This document shows, one piece after another, positions 1 to 11,257 of a stretch of 43,444 nucleotides of DNA. The notes below the pieces were generated by a model. It was not told the origin of the DNA and did not search any database. It worked only from the letters and a program-made list of their open reading frames with translations. The DNA is from Chytridium lagenaria (taxonomy: Eukaryota > Chytridiomycota > Chytridiomycetes > Chytridiales > Chytridiaceae). The DNA is taken from contig JAHLKC010000215.1 in assembly GCA_025449115.1 (NCBI GenBank), forward strand, positions 1 to 43,444, written 5' to 3'. The position numbers and the translations under genes were made by a program. Every line of letters starts with the position of its first letter. The stretch's first letter is position 1.

Positions 1-192
1 TCAACCCTCCTGAACAACCAGTCAGCATTGGGCTCCTTCCACAAAGCAAACCGATGGCTGCGGGAAGCAATCCAATTTGATGAATTTGTCCAACACGCCA
101 TTGCCAATATCAAATCATACCCACCCAACTTAACGGCATCCGAGAAGAAACATATACAATCGACCGCCTCAAAGAGCTTCGCCAACCCCTAA
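1..192 (+). CDS. 3' end of an unrecognised protein-coding gene (partial)
   Basis: Frame 1 is open from the first base to a TAA at 190-192, giving 63 codons with no internal stop and no ATG. The composition (Asn, Gln, Ala, Lys, one Trp) looks like a normal soluble protein. I recognise no domain. It could be the last exon of a gene that starts left of the window, or a chance open frame. The decayed transposase begins about 170 bases downstream on the same strand and shows no link to it. Confidence 0.4.
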   Translation, partial: STLLNNQSALGSFHKANRWLREAIQFDEFVQHAIANIKSYPPNLTASEKKHIQSTASKSFANP

Positions 193-365
193 ACACATTA
201 TGACAAGAGGATGCCGTTGTGTGGGAAATGGCGACACTCGCTTTTTGGGGATGCTCCAATGTCGGAAGTATTGCTGTTTTCACCGAAAATTGGATTTCAT
301 TATTAGCGAAAAATGTGTTACATTGACCATCGCAAACACATCATCGCACTCCTACTCTTACAAAG
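193..365. other. Spacer before the Tc1/IS630-like transposase
   Basis: No gene is seen. This stretch should hold the 5' end of the Tc1/IS630-like element. I searched it by eye against the DNA after 1476 and found no convincing terminal inverted repeat or TA duplication. Confidence 0.35.
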
Positions 366-1476
366 ATGAGCATCGTTCAGGCCATCTCCAACCAGCATGC
401 CAGCGAAAATACTAAGCTGCATGCTCTTTACACCTACTACTATCTTGGCTTGTCTCAAGCAGAAGTAGCAGTGTTGTTTTTTCAAATCCCCATCCACAAT
501 TAAAAACTGGATTGACTTGTACGAGACGGACAACTCGGTGAAGAGAAAGGAGAGAGATAGGATATTCCAGACTTACACAGAAGAAAAAAGGAAATGGATC
601 TACGAATACTTTCGAGAAAACCCATTAGCATACCTTGATGAGGCAAAAGATGCCTTTGCAGAGCGATGGAACATGGACATCAGTATAACTTCCGTATGGA
701 GAATAACAAGAGAATATGGATTGGTATGGAAAGTAAGTAACCATCTGTGCTTTATTTATCTCATAAAAATCGTTTCTTTTTTTAAACATTAAGAAACTTG
801 AGAGGAGAGCCATCAACATCAATCAGACCGACATTTTACGATTCACGCGAGAGATAAATTCGCTTAAGTGGACCCCCGAAAACCTTGTCTTTCTGGATGA
901 GGTGTCTTTTGACAACAGGGGAATGTGGCGGCCTCGTGGATATGCTCTTCAAGGAGAAAAGCTGAGGATACGAGGGGAGTTTACGAGGAAGCCACGGGTT
1001 TCTCTACTCACTTTTATTGGCATCACTGGCATGTTGGAAAACTTTGCAACCGAAGGGACCTTTACACGAAGGAATTTCTTTAAGTGCTGCCGCCAATTTG
1101 CTTTGGAGTCTCGCCATATCTCTGTGTACCCTGGCCCTGGCTCCATCTGGATACTGGACGGTGCGAAGATTCACTGTCACCCCTCTATTGTGTTTTATTT
1201 ACGTTCTTTGGGAATAATTCCCATTTTCCTTCCCGCTTATTGTCCCTTCTTCAACCCTATTGAGTTTTTTTTGGATTGGTTAAGGCTAAGATGCAGAGGA
1301 GGTATAAGGAGGGAACGACCTCGTTACGAATGATGAATATTCAGCTTGCGGGGGTGATGCACGAGTTTCGTGAATATAGCATGCGGGATATTTTTACTAA
1401 ATGTGGTTATTCTGCTCCTGTTTTTGATCCAACCAAAGGATATTCTCATGATATATCTGTTATTGGTTTTGAATAA
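366..1476 (+). pseudogene. Tc1/mariner-IS630-like DDE transposase, two frameshifts
   Basis: The protein would cut and paste its own transposon. The N-terminal part has a helix-turn-helix (motif STIKNW near 493-510) and a second DNA-binding segment to 732. A GTAAGT...AG intron fits 733-793 and keeps the frame. The catalytic triad is visible: D in FLDEVSF (about 888-908), D in ILDGAKIH (about 1151-1174), and E in FNPIE (about 1252-1266). Thirty-four residues separate the second D from the E, the DD34E spacing typical of this superfamily. The frame breaks at the T6 run 477-482 and again at the T8 run 1265-1272; a one-base change in each restores continuity to the stop at 1476. The start at 366 is the first ATG of the conserved frame. 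It is either decayed or miscalled in homopolymers. Confidence 0.8.
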
Positions 1477-1575
1477 ATGTATGCTCTCTTTATTTAAATG
1501 TGGTCTACATCTTCTTGATCAGGCATGTTGTCCCTGTCAACAACGGCACTACGCCCTTCGCGAATTTGTAACATA
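1477..1575. other. Spacer after the transposase
   Basis: AT-rich, no gene. It separates the transposase end from the stop codon of the minus-strand gene that begins at 13388. Confidence 0.3.
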
Positions 1576-1890
1576 TCACGAAAAACGTAGCAGAATCTCC
1601 TTCCTTTCCTCAATGTACTTAGTGAGCGCATCCATCCGCACTCGCGTCTCACTTAAGTTCCGTTCTGCATCTTTCAGGCTTTGTTCGGCAGCAGTGATTG
1701 CCAAATTGATCTGCGCGTGACCCTCTTCCACCGCCGTAAGTATTGAATTCATCAAAGTCATTGAGCGATCAACGTTTCGCACATGAGATTCTAGTGAAGT
1801 TGGATGCCGTCTCAACAAAGGAACAATCTGACGCATTGGTGGACCTTGAATTGCGGCTTCTTGCTGAGGGACCGGAAGACGCGAAATCTC
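1576..1890 (-). pseudogene. 3' part of unrecognised host gene, cut by Copia-A1
   Basis: The minus frame is open from the transposon border at 1890 to a stop at 1576-1578. It encodes about 100 residues. The last 70 are strongly heptad-like and rich in Leu, Glu, Arg and Ala, so they probably form a coiled coil. The upstream half lies at 12598-13388: when Copia-A1 and one copy of its ATCTC target duplication are ignored, the two pieces meet in the same frame. No known family is recognised. It ends about 100 bases from the decayed transposase, convergent with it. Confidence 0.6.
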
Positions 1891-2292
1891 TGTAGGGGGT
1901 TACGGGGCTCAATTGTAATTAAATTATAATTATTAATAAAGGGAATTAAACTATAAAGAATAGTGATGGAGTCTCCAGCGGTGACAGGGATGTAATTACT
2001 ACGAAACTTCCATATATTAATGTTAACTACTTTCTCGCAATACATGTAGAGGATGGGGATTTACACCAGAACTCATGACCCGTAAATCCCTCTAATTACG
2101 TATCATAAATAAAACATAAAGTAATAAGGTTAAAGGGATTAACGCTTCCTCAAATGGAATGAGGAGCTCAATAAACTGATCAACTCAAAACTTAAAATAA
2201 CGCGTAAACAAACAGGTTCGGGGAAAAATAACTTAGACAAAATAACGAATGTGGGTGAGTGAAACAAAATAGAAAGATGAATAAACCCAACA
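1891..2292 (-). repeat. Copia-A1 3' LTR (402 bp)
   Basis: On the + strand it reads TGTAGGGGGT...ACCCAACA and matches 12197-12597 almost exactly. In element orientation this is the 3' LTR. It holds one ACGCGT, near 2199. It differs from its partner by an extra T in the run near 2032 and one substitution near the 3' end. Confidence 0.93.
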
Positions 2293-2303
2293 TTCTCCCC
2301 CTC
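2293..2303 (-). other. Copia-A1 polypurine tract
   Basis: Next to the 3' LTR the minus strand reads GAGGGGGAGAA, an all-purine run that would prime plus-strand DNA synthesis. Copia-A2 has the same tract at 16049-16059 and Copia-B a close variant at 6300-6312. Confidence 0.8.
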
Positions 2304-2323
2304 AGCTTTCTAACCTTGCAGTT

Positions 2324-5300
2324 TTAATCAACCACTTTAACCATTCCAAACTTTGCTCGTAATTCTTCAAACTTCGTTCGCGGCAAAGCTTTTGTAAACA
2401 AGTCTGCAGGTTGCTCTTTCGTGTTCAGGTACTCCACGCGTATTTTCTTCGCGTTAACCCTATCCCGTATGACGTGGAACCTTCTATCCACGTGTCGTGA
2501 ACTTTGCGATATTATCGGCGTGCTGGCGAGGGAATTTGCTGTCGTGTTGTCGCCGTAAATCACCGGGGGGTCATTAAAAGTATAACCCAACTCCCCCAGA
2601 AGTTGGCTAACCCATATCATATGTGACGATGCTTCACTAAGTGAAACATATTCAGCTTCTGCGGTAGATTGGGCCGTCGTTGCTTGTTTCTTCGTTCCCC
2701 ACACCACAGCTCCCCCGTTCAACGTGATCACAAAACCACTCGTTGACTTCATGTCGTCTGGATCCGTTCCCATGTCAGCGTCTGCATATCCCACCAATTC
2801 CAGATTGTCCTTTCTAGTATACTGAATTCCCAATTGCTTCGTTTGCTGTAAGTATCCACAAGTTCGGTAAAGCGCATCCCAATGCGCTGGGTAAGGGTTC
2901 TCTTGAAACCTAGCGCTTATTCCAAGCGCGAATGCTATATCAGGTCGAGTTCCAATCATCGCATGCATTAAAGATCCAGTGTACTGTCGGTATCCTTGAT
3001 TCTTCTCGTTCGTTTTCATTATCTCCCCTTCCATGTTCTTCAGGAGTTTCTTCACAGCGTCCATTGGGGTATAGTGTAAAAGAGTTTTCGGTAATTCCAG
3101 CTTTTGACCCATCGTTTCGATGTATCTCTGCTGGAACACCACAATCTTCCCTTTTACACGATCATATCGACATTGCCACCCCAGGACGTATCGAAAACTT
3201 GATGCTCTTGTACCTCGGTAACGTCTCATGAATCGTTTTTCTGATCGATCTAATTCCTCCTTGCTCGTCGACGCTTCTATGATATCATCAACGTACACTC
3301 CCTTCAAGGTGAGATCCTTGCCGTTTCGCTTGTAATAAAGGCATGGATCCGCCGATGACCGAGTAAACTTCTCCTCATCGACTTGGAACGTGTTCAAGTC
3401 GGTGTTGAAACACATTGGTGCTTGAACGAGTCCGTAGAGACTCTTCATGCACAGGCACACCCAGTCTTCCTTCCCTTCAACGACGAATCCTTCAGGCTGT
3501 TCAATATATATCTCATGATCTTCCAACTTCCCATTCAAGAACGCGGTCTTGACGTCGTATTGTCGAATCTCCATGTTTTCTTGACAAGCGACCGCAAGCA
3601 TCACTCTCAACGTCGCTTGCTTGATTACGGGTGCGAATTTCTCGTCATAGTCGATTCCTTGTTTTTGCGAGTAACCTTTAGCAACAAATCTCGCTTTTCG
3701 TTTATCGAGATTTCCCAACTCATCTCGCTTTGTTTTGTACACCCATCCTGATTTAATAATCTTTCTCCCTTTAGGTCGGGGAACCAACCTCCATGTTCCC
3801 ATCTCAACCAAACTTTTCATTTCCTCCTCCATCGCTTTCCTCCACTCGTCCTTCTCCTTCCTACCCATCGCTTCCTGGTAGGTCTTTGGTTCGTCGTCAT
3901 CTTCTAACGATGCCGTGTTTGCTGATGGTCTAACCGTCCAAAACTCTCCAGGCTTCTTCTTGTTCCGTGATGACCTTCGAAGGGATGTTTCGTATGGCTC
4001 ATCCAGGTCTTCACGGAAGTTTGGAACTCTTCTTCCACCAGATCGACGAACCGTAGGTGAGTGAGGTTCCTCCCTTTCTTCATCTTCATCGTCGTCGCGA
4101 TCGGGTGTATGATAACTAACATTATCATCTTCGTCATCAGACTCTTCGTCATTAATCGCCGTGTCAACTTCACTACCACCAGAGCTTGACGAGTCTGTAG
4201 AGTAATCCGGTAAGTCTAGGTCGTTTTTCCATTCTTGAACCTCCCCTTCAAACTTTGATTCTCCCTTCTCTGCTTCTGCCGCCATTACTCCCTCGTTAAA
4301 AATCACAGACTTGCTTCTAACCAACTTATTTGTTTGCAAATCCCAAAGGCGATAACCCAGCGGTTCATACCCCACGAGAGCACACCGTCGTGCGTTGAAA
4401 TCTCCCTTCTTACGTTGCTGCTTGGGTATCAATACGAGTGCCAGGCAACCCCAACCACGAAGTCTCGACAAGTCAGGTTTCACTCCAGCGAATCTCTCAA
4501 GCGGCGTTGCATCTTGTTCGTTCGTTCGGGTTGGTGATCGGTTAATGAGGAAAGCTGCAGCCATCACGGCTTCACCCCAAAACCGCGTTTCGAGTTTTGA
4601 AGAACTTAACATGCTTTTAGACCTCTCGTTCAAGGTCCTGTTCATCCGTTCGGCAACACCGTTCTGTTGCGGTGTGTAAGGCATGGTGAACGTAAGTCGA
4701 ATCCCATGCTCTAAGCACCAATCCTTCATTAGTTTGTTGTTGAATTCGCCGCCGTTGTCTGCAACTACTTCAATGAGCTTCCTTTTGATATTCTTCTCGG
4801 CTTCTTCTTTAAAACCTTTGATGAACTTGAACGACTCATTCTTCTTCTTGCACAGGTAAACGCTAACGTAGTTTGTTGCGCTATCGACGATGGTGAGGAA
4901 GTAACGTGCGCCACCATTTGACGCGGTCTTCATAGGTCCAACGATGTCAACGTGGATTTTCTCGAGAGGCTCCTTGGCTTTCAACTCGTCGGGTTTGTCA
5001 GGAAATGATGTCCTTGTCATTTTCCCATCAACACAACCCTCACACAGGTAAGTGTCGTCTTCATTCGTCATCTTGACTCCCTTCGCTACCTTCATTAACT
5101 TCTTCACTCCCTTCTTTCCTAGATGACCCATCCGCAAGTGCCACTGGTGCGGTGTCAGGTCCTTCACGACCTTTACTGAGGAAGTGCTTGGCTTGAATTC
5201 GATGACTTGATCAAGGTAGATGAGGTTCTCTTTGCTGCTGTAGGTGAACGTTGCAAGTGCTTGTGCTGACGGTTCTTTCTTTGGTTTAAGGTCGTATCCG

Positions 5301-5790
5301 TCGTCCTTCGGGAATATGTCAAGATCCTTCTTTCTCGCCATCCCAAGCGAGATCAGGTTCCGTCCGATGTTTGGTACGTATAAAACGTTCTTGAGTATTA
5401 ACGTTCCTGTTCTTTCACCGTTTCTAATCTTCACTTCACAGTCACCAACTCCACGGGATTCAAGATTGCTGTTGTTGTCGGCAGTGCTGATGTTGCACTG
5501 GATGGAGCGATAGTTCGACAGGATGTTGCGCTGGAACGTCATGTGGTGAGTGGCTCCAGAGTCTAACATCCATCTGATGTCTCTAGTCTGCGGACCGCCT
5601 TCCGAGCTCATGTTGACGGTAGGTACTGCTGCAACGAAGACCACAGGATTTCCTCCGTTGTTGGTGTTCTGATTGTTGTTTTGGTTTGCCAGGTTTGCAT
5701 TAGGTCCTCGATTCCAACCACCTCGGCCTCGACCTCCTCTTCCACGTCCTCCTCGACCACGGAAACCACCGCGACCTCTTCCACGGTAAA
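2324..5790 (-). CDS. Copia-A1 gag-pol, 3' part (PR-IN-RT-RNase H)
   Basis: From the border at 5790 the frame is open through an RGG-rich linker to a stop at 2324. Domain order is that of Copia: aspartic protease (LDSGATHH, about 5565), GAG-pre-integrase (HLRMGHLG), integrase core with D (HVDIVGPM), D (VADNGGEF) and E (NGVAERMNR), then reverse transcriptase (QYDVKTAFLNG and the catalytic YVDD) and RNase H (YADADMGTD, STAEAEYVSL, DNTTANSL). With the 5' part it would be about 1,427 residues, normal for a single-frame Copia polyprotein. The usual SLYGLKQAPRCW motif of the RT reads SLYGLVQAPMCF here, as it does in Copia-A2. I see no internal stop. Confidence 0.92.
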
Positions 5791-6299
5791 TGTTGAATAC
5801 TTGTTGTTCACGGGGCTCAAATTAAAACAAAGTTAAACGCACTTTTACTCGAACAACGTTCTTAATTTATTTCAACTCAACACACGAGTCTTTAAATACT
5901 GAAACAAAACGAACAAGTAAAGAGGAAAGACAACACAAAGGTAAACCTATCGGAGACGCGTACACTCACGCGTTAAACTCTCCACTACAAAGATAAACAA
6001 ATCAGAGAGCCTTGACGGGAACAAAGGGAATAAAGGCTAGAAGGGAATATCCAATCACAAACAGGTAGAGTTATAATTTAAAGTGGCATAAAGAAAATAA
6101 ACCAATCAAGGAAGGTAAATCAAAATGGGAAATTCAGAACGAGTCCAGAATGTAAATGAGAAGTCCAGTGGGCGCGTTCGCGCTCAACTCTAACGACGGC
6201 GTAAATTCCAGAGCACTCTAGTGTTGTGCCCGACGCCGCGGACTAATGGTGCGAGTGATCCTGACGCGTCCTTGTGAGTCAAGTGAGCGAAACCCAACA
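5791..6299 (-). repeat. Copia-B 3' LTR (509 bp)
   Basis: On the + strand it reads TGTTGAATAC...AACCCAACA. It matches 10751-11257 and the solo LTR at 22059-22564. It has three ACGCGT sites; a fourth, present in both other copies, has become GACGGCGT near 6195. Confidence 0.93.
5956..5973. promoter_or_regulatory. Paired ACGCGT boxes in the Copia-B LTR
   Basis: ACGCGT occurs at 5956-5961 and 5968-5973, 12 bp apart. The pair recurs in the right LTR (about 10916-10933) and in the solo LTR. ACGCGT is the MluI cell-cycle box bound by the fungal MBF (Mbp1-Swi6-type) factor at G1/S. A regulatory role here is inferred from conservation and density only. Confidence 0.4.
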
Positions 6300-6312
6300 T
6301 TCTCCCCCTTTC
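6300..6312 (-). other. Copia-B polypurine tract
   Basis: The minus strand reads GAAAGGGGGAGAA directly beside the 3' LTR. Confidence 0.75.
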
Positions 6313-6363
6313 GTGAACTTACTCACGACTTCTCTGGCTCCCCCCATCTTTGAAGCATCATCA

Positions 6364-9300
6364 TCAACGGACTACCATCCCCACGCGTTCACGACACCTC
6401 TCCAGGTCCCTACGCGCCAGCCCCTTCGTGAGGCATGTCTGCAGGCTGTTCCTTGGTTCCAATGTGCTCCACCTGAAGCAAACGCTTGGCAACGCGATCT
6501 CTAACCGCGTGGAATCGAAGATCCACGTGTCGCGTCCTCGAGCTGATGATGGGTTCTTTGCAATGGCCTCTGCTGCCGTGTTATCACACCAAAGCGTTGG
6601 TGGATCGTCAAAGGGAGTATCCTATCTCCTCCAGGAGCTGCTTCAACCAGATGAGCTCCGACGATGCCTCACTCAACGCGACGTATTCGGCCTCTGCGCT
6701 GGAAACAGCTACTGGACGCTTGTTTACGCGCACCCACATCACAGCTCCTCATTCAGCATGATGACGAATCCACTGATTGACTTCTTCTCGTCCGGGATCG
6801 TTCCCAAGATCCGCGTCGCTGAATCCTTCAAGCTTCAACTTGTTCCCTTGACGCAAATAGCTTATGCCCAAGCTACGCGTCAACTGTAAATACCCGACTA
6901 AATCACGAGCACACTCCCAGTGGCTCGTGTCCAGGACGCGCCTGGTAGCGCGCCAGCATTCCAACTGCAAATGCCACGTCGGGACGCGAATTAACCATCG
7001 CGTACATCAATGAACCGACCACAGTTCGATAGGCTAGTCCCTCCACTTCTTCCAATGGAGTCTCGTTGTCTTCAACGCGTCTGAGACGCGTTCCTGGCCT
7101 TAGCGGAAGCTTCTTGAGATGTCCTTCTGGCACCGTAGCTTCTTCATCATCGAGATGATGTAGGCCTCCTGCTTGATACGCACACCTCTCGTGTTGATTG
7201 TAGCGAACTTGGGTTCCAACCGCGTATCTTGGCTCCCCCTGGCTTGTGACCGTAAACCGACGCTTGAGATCGTCTTGAAACGCGTCTGCCTCTTCCTGAT
7301 CAGGACACGCGTGCACTAGGTCGTCAACATAGACAACCAGTAACGATAACCTCTCGCCGTTGCGTCGGTAGTAAAGACAGGGATCCGAGAGCGAACGTGT
7401 GAAGCCTATCGAGATGAGAAACTCATCCAACACCTCGTTCCATCCAAGAGGTGATTGCTTCAAACCGTACAAGGTCTTCAAGAGAAGACAAACCCAGTCT
7501 TCCTTCCCAACAATCACAAAACCCTCTGGTTGCTCGATGTATATCTCCTCCTTGAGATTGCCGTTGAGAAACGCCGTCTTGACGTCGTATTGGCGTAACA
7601 CCATCCCCTCGTGAGCTGCCACCGCGAGTGCTGTCCGAAAGGTCGCCCCTTTCATCACTGGCGCGTAAGTCTCCAAGTAGTCCACGCCTTCTTTCTGCGA
7701 ATATCCCTTCGCAACGATCGAGCTTTTCTTCTTTCCACGGAAGCCGTTTTCCTTTCGCTTGTAACGAGCACCCATCCACTCTTGATGATGTGCTTCCCGT
7801 TTGGTCGAGGCACCAGACGCCACGTCTGATGCTCCAGCAACGACTGGTACTCCTCCTGAAGAGCCTTCATCCATTCTTCTGAATCAACGCGTCCCAACGC
7901 GTCCTCAACGGTTGCTGGATCTGTCACGTCCTCGTCACTCATCACGGTAACAGTGGTGTGCTGCAGGCTTACGTGGAGCAGGAGCGCGATTTCCTGGCTC
8001 TTGAGCCTTAAACCATTCTGCGTTTGCTGGCCTCCTCTCTCTCAGGGAATAACGACGAGTGCCTTCCTCTGCTGGTGGTGTTGCTGGTACCGGGAGACGT
8101 GAAACGCTGCGTGTAGCGCGTTGAGGAGTCCTTCTTGGCGAGGTTGGCGCGTCTTCGAACTCTTCTGACGCGTCGTTCTCTTCCTGAGCATCCTCGACAT
8201 CATCCTCCAACGCTTCGCTGTCTTCACTGACCTGTGACGCGTTATCTCCATCATCCTCAGAGCTCAATGACTCATCTTCGGAATCCTCGGAGTCTTCATC
8301 GCTCCCCCAACTCCCTGAATCGCTTCCCACCTTGTCCAGCAGCTTACTGTGTACCTTCCAGGTGGACACGTCTGCGTCGGTCCTTCCCACACTCCAGTGT
8401 TCAACTCGTCAAACACAACAGTCTTGCTGCGCACTACTTTCTTCGTGACTGGGTCATAAAGGCGATATCCCATTGCCTCATATCCCAAGAAAATGCATTT
8501 GCGCGCGTTCTTCTCCATCTTCTTCCGTCGTTCCTTGGGACATGCGCGTAACATGCGCAACCGAAGATTCGAACGCGTTTCAGGTTAGGCTTCCTTCCCG
8601 TGAAGCCTTCCAGAGGTGAAATCCCATCCTTACGAGGAGATCGATTGTACAAGTACGTGGCACACGTAACGGCCTCTCCCCAGAATTTGTCGTCAAGACT
8701 CGCGTCGCTAAGCATGCACTTTGCCTTCTCAATGAGCGACCGATTCATTCTTTCCGCGACACCGTTCTGCTGGGGTGTGTAGGGCATGGTGAACGTGAGC
8801 TTGATGCCTTCTTCCAGGCACCATGCCTCAAGCTGCTTGTTCTTAAATTCCCCACCGTTATCTGCAACAATCTCCAGGAGATGCGGCTTTTCTCGAAGTC
8901 GTTCCATCTCCTCAGGGTTCCTTTCCGAGTATCTCAACGCGTCAATCCGTCGACCTGTGAGTGCCTCGGCCTCTCTCTTGTACTGCTTGATGTACTGAAC
9001 CGCTTGCTTCTTTTCCTTGAGCATGTACGTGTTGCAGTAACCCGTTGACGCGTCCACAACCACCATGAAGTAACGCGACCCTCCCAAGCTCTTCCGCTTC
9101 ATGGGTCCCGCCAAATCCACGTGAACACGTTCCAAGACTTTGTAGTCCTTCTCAACTCTCTCCGGGTGAGAGGAGCGCGTAAGCTTCCCCTCAATGCATC
9201 CCTTGCACAGCACGTCGTCGTCGTCGTTATACAACGTGATGCGTACACCTGTTGCCGATTTTTCAAGCTTCTTCACCGCCTTCATCGAGATGTGACCCAT

Positions 9301-10728
9301 CCGTCGATGCCAAATCTGCGCGCTGTTGAGCGACTGGCTTTTCACACCCATTGTGGTGTTTGCTGCGGTGTCTGGCTGCACCAGATAGAATAGGTTGTCC
9401 TCAACCTTGAACTCTGCCGTCACGTCGTTCGATCCGACGTGTCTGAGGCGATACTTGCCGCTGGATGACTCCAAAACAACGCCACGCGACGCTGCTGCAC
9501 CCAGAGAGATGAGATTACGCGTGAGCTCCGGCACATAGAGTACGTTCTTGAGCGTGATCGTTTGCGTGGCCTTCCCGACCTTGATGCTGAGGGTTAAATC
9601 TCCTACTCCCTCCACGCGTATTCCTTCGCCGTGCTCTGCAGTTTTTACGCGGCTGCTCGCGGCGCGGTAACCCCGCAATCCTTCCTTCGAGAAGGTCATA
9701 TGGTGAGTGGCTCCAGAGTCCAGAATCCATCGGTTATCCCGCTTCTCCAGCTTAACCGACAAGGCTTCCCCAGCCTCCGCGTCAACCTGACGCACAATAG
9801 CCATAAAGGCAATTGGACTTGCACGCGCCGTGTTTGCAGACTTCTTCTTGTCCGAGGCGCGCTTCTTCCACCACTTCCCACGATGACGGTTCCTACCACC
9901 ACCATCTCTCTCGTTCTCTGAGGTATCATCACTCGACTCCCCCGAGTCCTTCTTCTTCCCAGAGCGACACTTGTTCGCATAGTGTCCTATCTTCTTGCAC
10001 TTAAAACAAGTCACTGACCTTTTATCTCCACCTTTCGACGCGTCCTTTCCTGCTGGTTTCTTCCCCTTACGCGCTCTTGTCGTGAAGAAGGCCTCCGCTT
10101 CCTCCGATGCCTCCACGCGGTCCTTGATCTTCTCTTCACAGTCGAGAAGCCTGGCAACGACCAGGTTGTAGTCCTTGACCGCTTTGTCGTCCGTTTCAAT
10201 GTTGGCAACCGCGACGTCGTAAGCTTCCGGGAGTTTGGTGAGCAGGTGAGCAATGTGTTGCTCGTTGGAGACAGCCTCGCCGGCTGCCTTGAGTTGGTTG
10301 ACCATTGTCGAAAGTTCTGCAACGAATACGCGTAAAGACGCGTCCTCCTTCATTCTGAGACGCGTGAGCTTGCGTGTGAGAGCGTTGCGGTTGGGTTGGG
10401 ATTTACGCTCAAATGATGACACGAGGCACTCCCACGCTTCCTTGGCCGTGAAGTCCTCGCCAATCAAGTGTAAGACCGAATCAGTCACTCGAGACTCTAT
10501 CCGGTTCTTAGCACGATCGTTAGCCGACTGCTTCTTGATCCGAAGATCCTTCTCTTCTTTGGTTGGAGCGTTCTCGTTAACGTACGGCGTAAATCCTATC
10601 TCAGTGATCGCCCAAAGACCCTTGTCTTTGAGGTAAGTGGTCATCCGACGTTTCCAGATGTGAAAGTCTTGCCCGTCGAACTTGACTGGCTTGCTGCGCT
10701 CGTCATCTGAGTCGTCTTTCTTTCCCAT
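6364..10728 (-). pseudogene. Copia-B gag-pol polyprotein, frameshifted
   Basis: The ATG at 10728 starts a long open segment to about 8434. It holds Gag (FHIWKRRM), a CCHC knuckle (CFKCKKIGHYANKC), the protease (ILDSGATHH), and the integrase with D (HVDLAGPM), D (VADNGGEF) and E (NGVAERMNR). The frame then breaks repeatedly. The RT continues in other frames with QYDVKTAFLNG, a normal SLYGL-like motif (TLYGLKQSP) and YVDD, between about 7874 and 6903. The RNase H region (FSDADLGND, AEYVALSEA, HVDLRFHAV) is split by further indels and stops down to about 6364. As read it cannot make a full polyprotein, so the element is non-autonomous unless these are consensus errors. Confidence 0.85.
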
Positions 10729-10737
10729 GTCGTCAGA

Positions 10738-10749
10738 GAAGTGCTACCA
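10738..10749 (-). other. Copia-B primer binding site
   Basis: The minus strand reads TGGTAGCACTTC one base inside the 5' LTR, identical to the Copia-A primer site, so both families probably use the same tRNA primer. Confidence 0.75.
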
Positions 10750-10750
10750 C

Positions 10751-11257
10751 TGTTGAATACTTGTTGTTCACGGGGCTCAAATTAAAACAAAGTTAAACGC
10801 ACTTTTACTCGAACAACGTTCTTAATTTATTTCGACTCAACACACGAGTCTTTAAATACTGAAACAAAACGAACAAGTAAAGAGGAAAGACAACACAAAG
10901 GTAAACCTATCGGAGACGCGTACACTCACGCGTTAAACTCTCCACTACAAAGATAAACAAATCAGAGAGCCTTGACGGGAACAAAGGGAATAAAGGCTAG
11001 AAGGGAATATCCAATCACAAACAGGTAGAGTTATAATTAAAGTGGCATAAAGAAAATAAACCAATCAAGGAAGGTAAATCAAAATGGGAAATTCAGAACG
11101 AGTCCAGAATCTAAATGAGAAGTCCAGTGGGCGCGTTCGCGCTCAACTCTAACGACGCGTAAATTCCAGAGCACTCTAGTGTTGCGCCCGACGCCGCGGA
11201 CTAATGGTGCGAGTGATCCTGACGCGTCCTTGTGAGTCAAGTGAGCGAAACCCAACA
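10751..11257 (-). repeat. Copia-B 5' LTR (507 bp)
   Basis: This is the partner of 5791-6299 and, in element orientation, the promoter-bearing 5' LTR. It has four ACGCGT sites. It ends 22 bases upstream of the gag-pol ATG at 10728. Confidence 0.93.

Larger units (their letters stand above)
5791..11257 (-). mobile_element. Copia-B LTR retrotransposon nested in Copia-A1
   Basis: A 5.5 kb Copia element in the same orientation as its host element. LTRs at 5791-6299 and 10751-11257 begin TG and end CA. GTAAA at 5786-5790 and 11258-11262 is a perfect target duplication. The LTRs show about five differences by eye (three substitutions, two indels). The coding region is broken by several indels and stops. 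It is a different family from Copia-A: only LTR tips, primer site and polypurine tract are clearly shared. It carries about 26 ACGCGT hexamers. Confidence 0.93.

Noticed and set aside
2932..5513. Plus-strand open frames across Copia-A1
   Set aside because: They are the antisense of the conserved protease, integrase and RT domains; the same shadows occur in Copia-A2.
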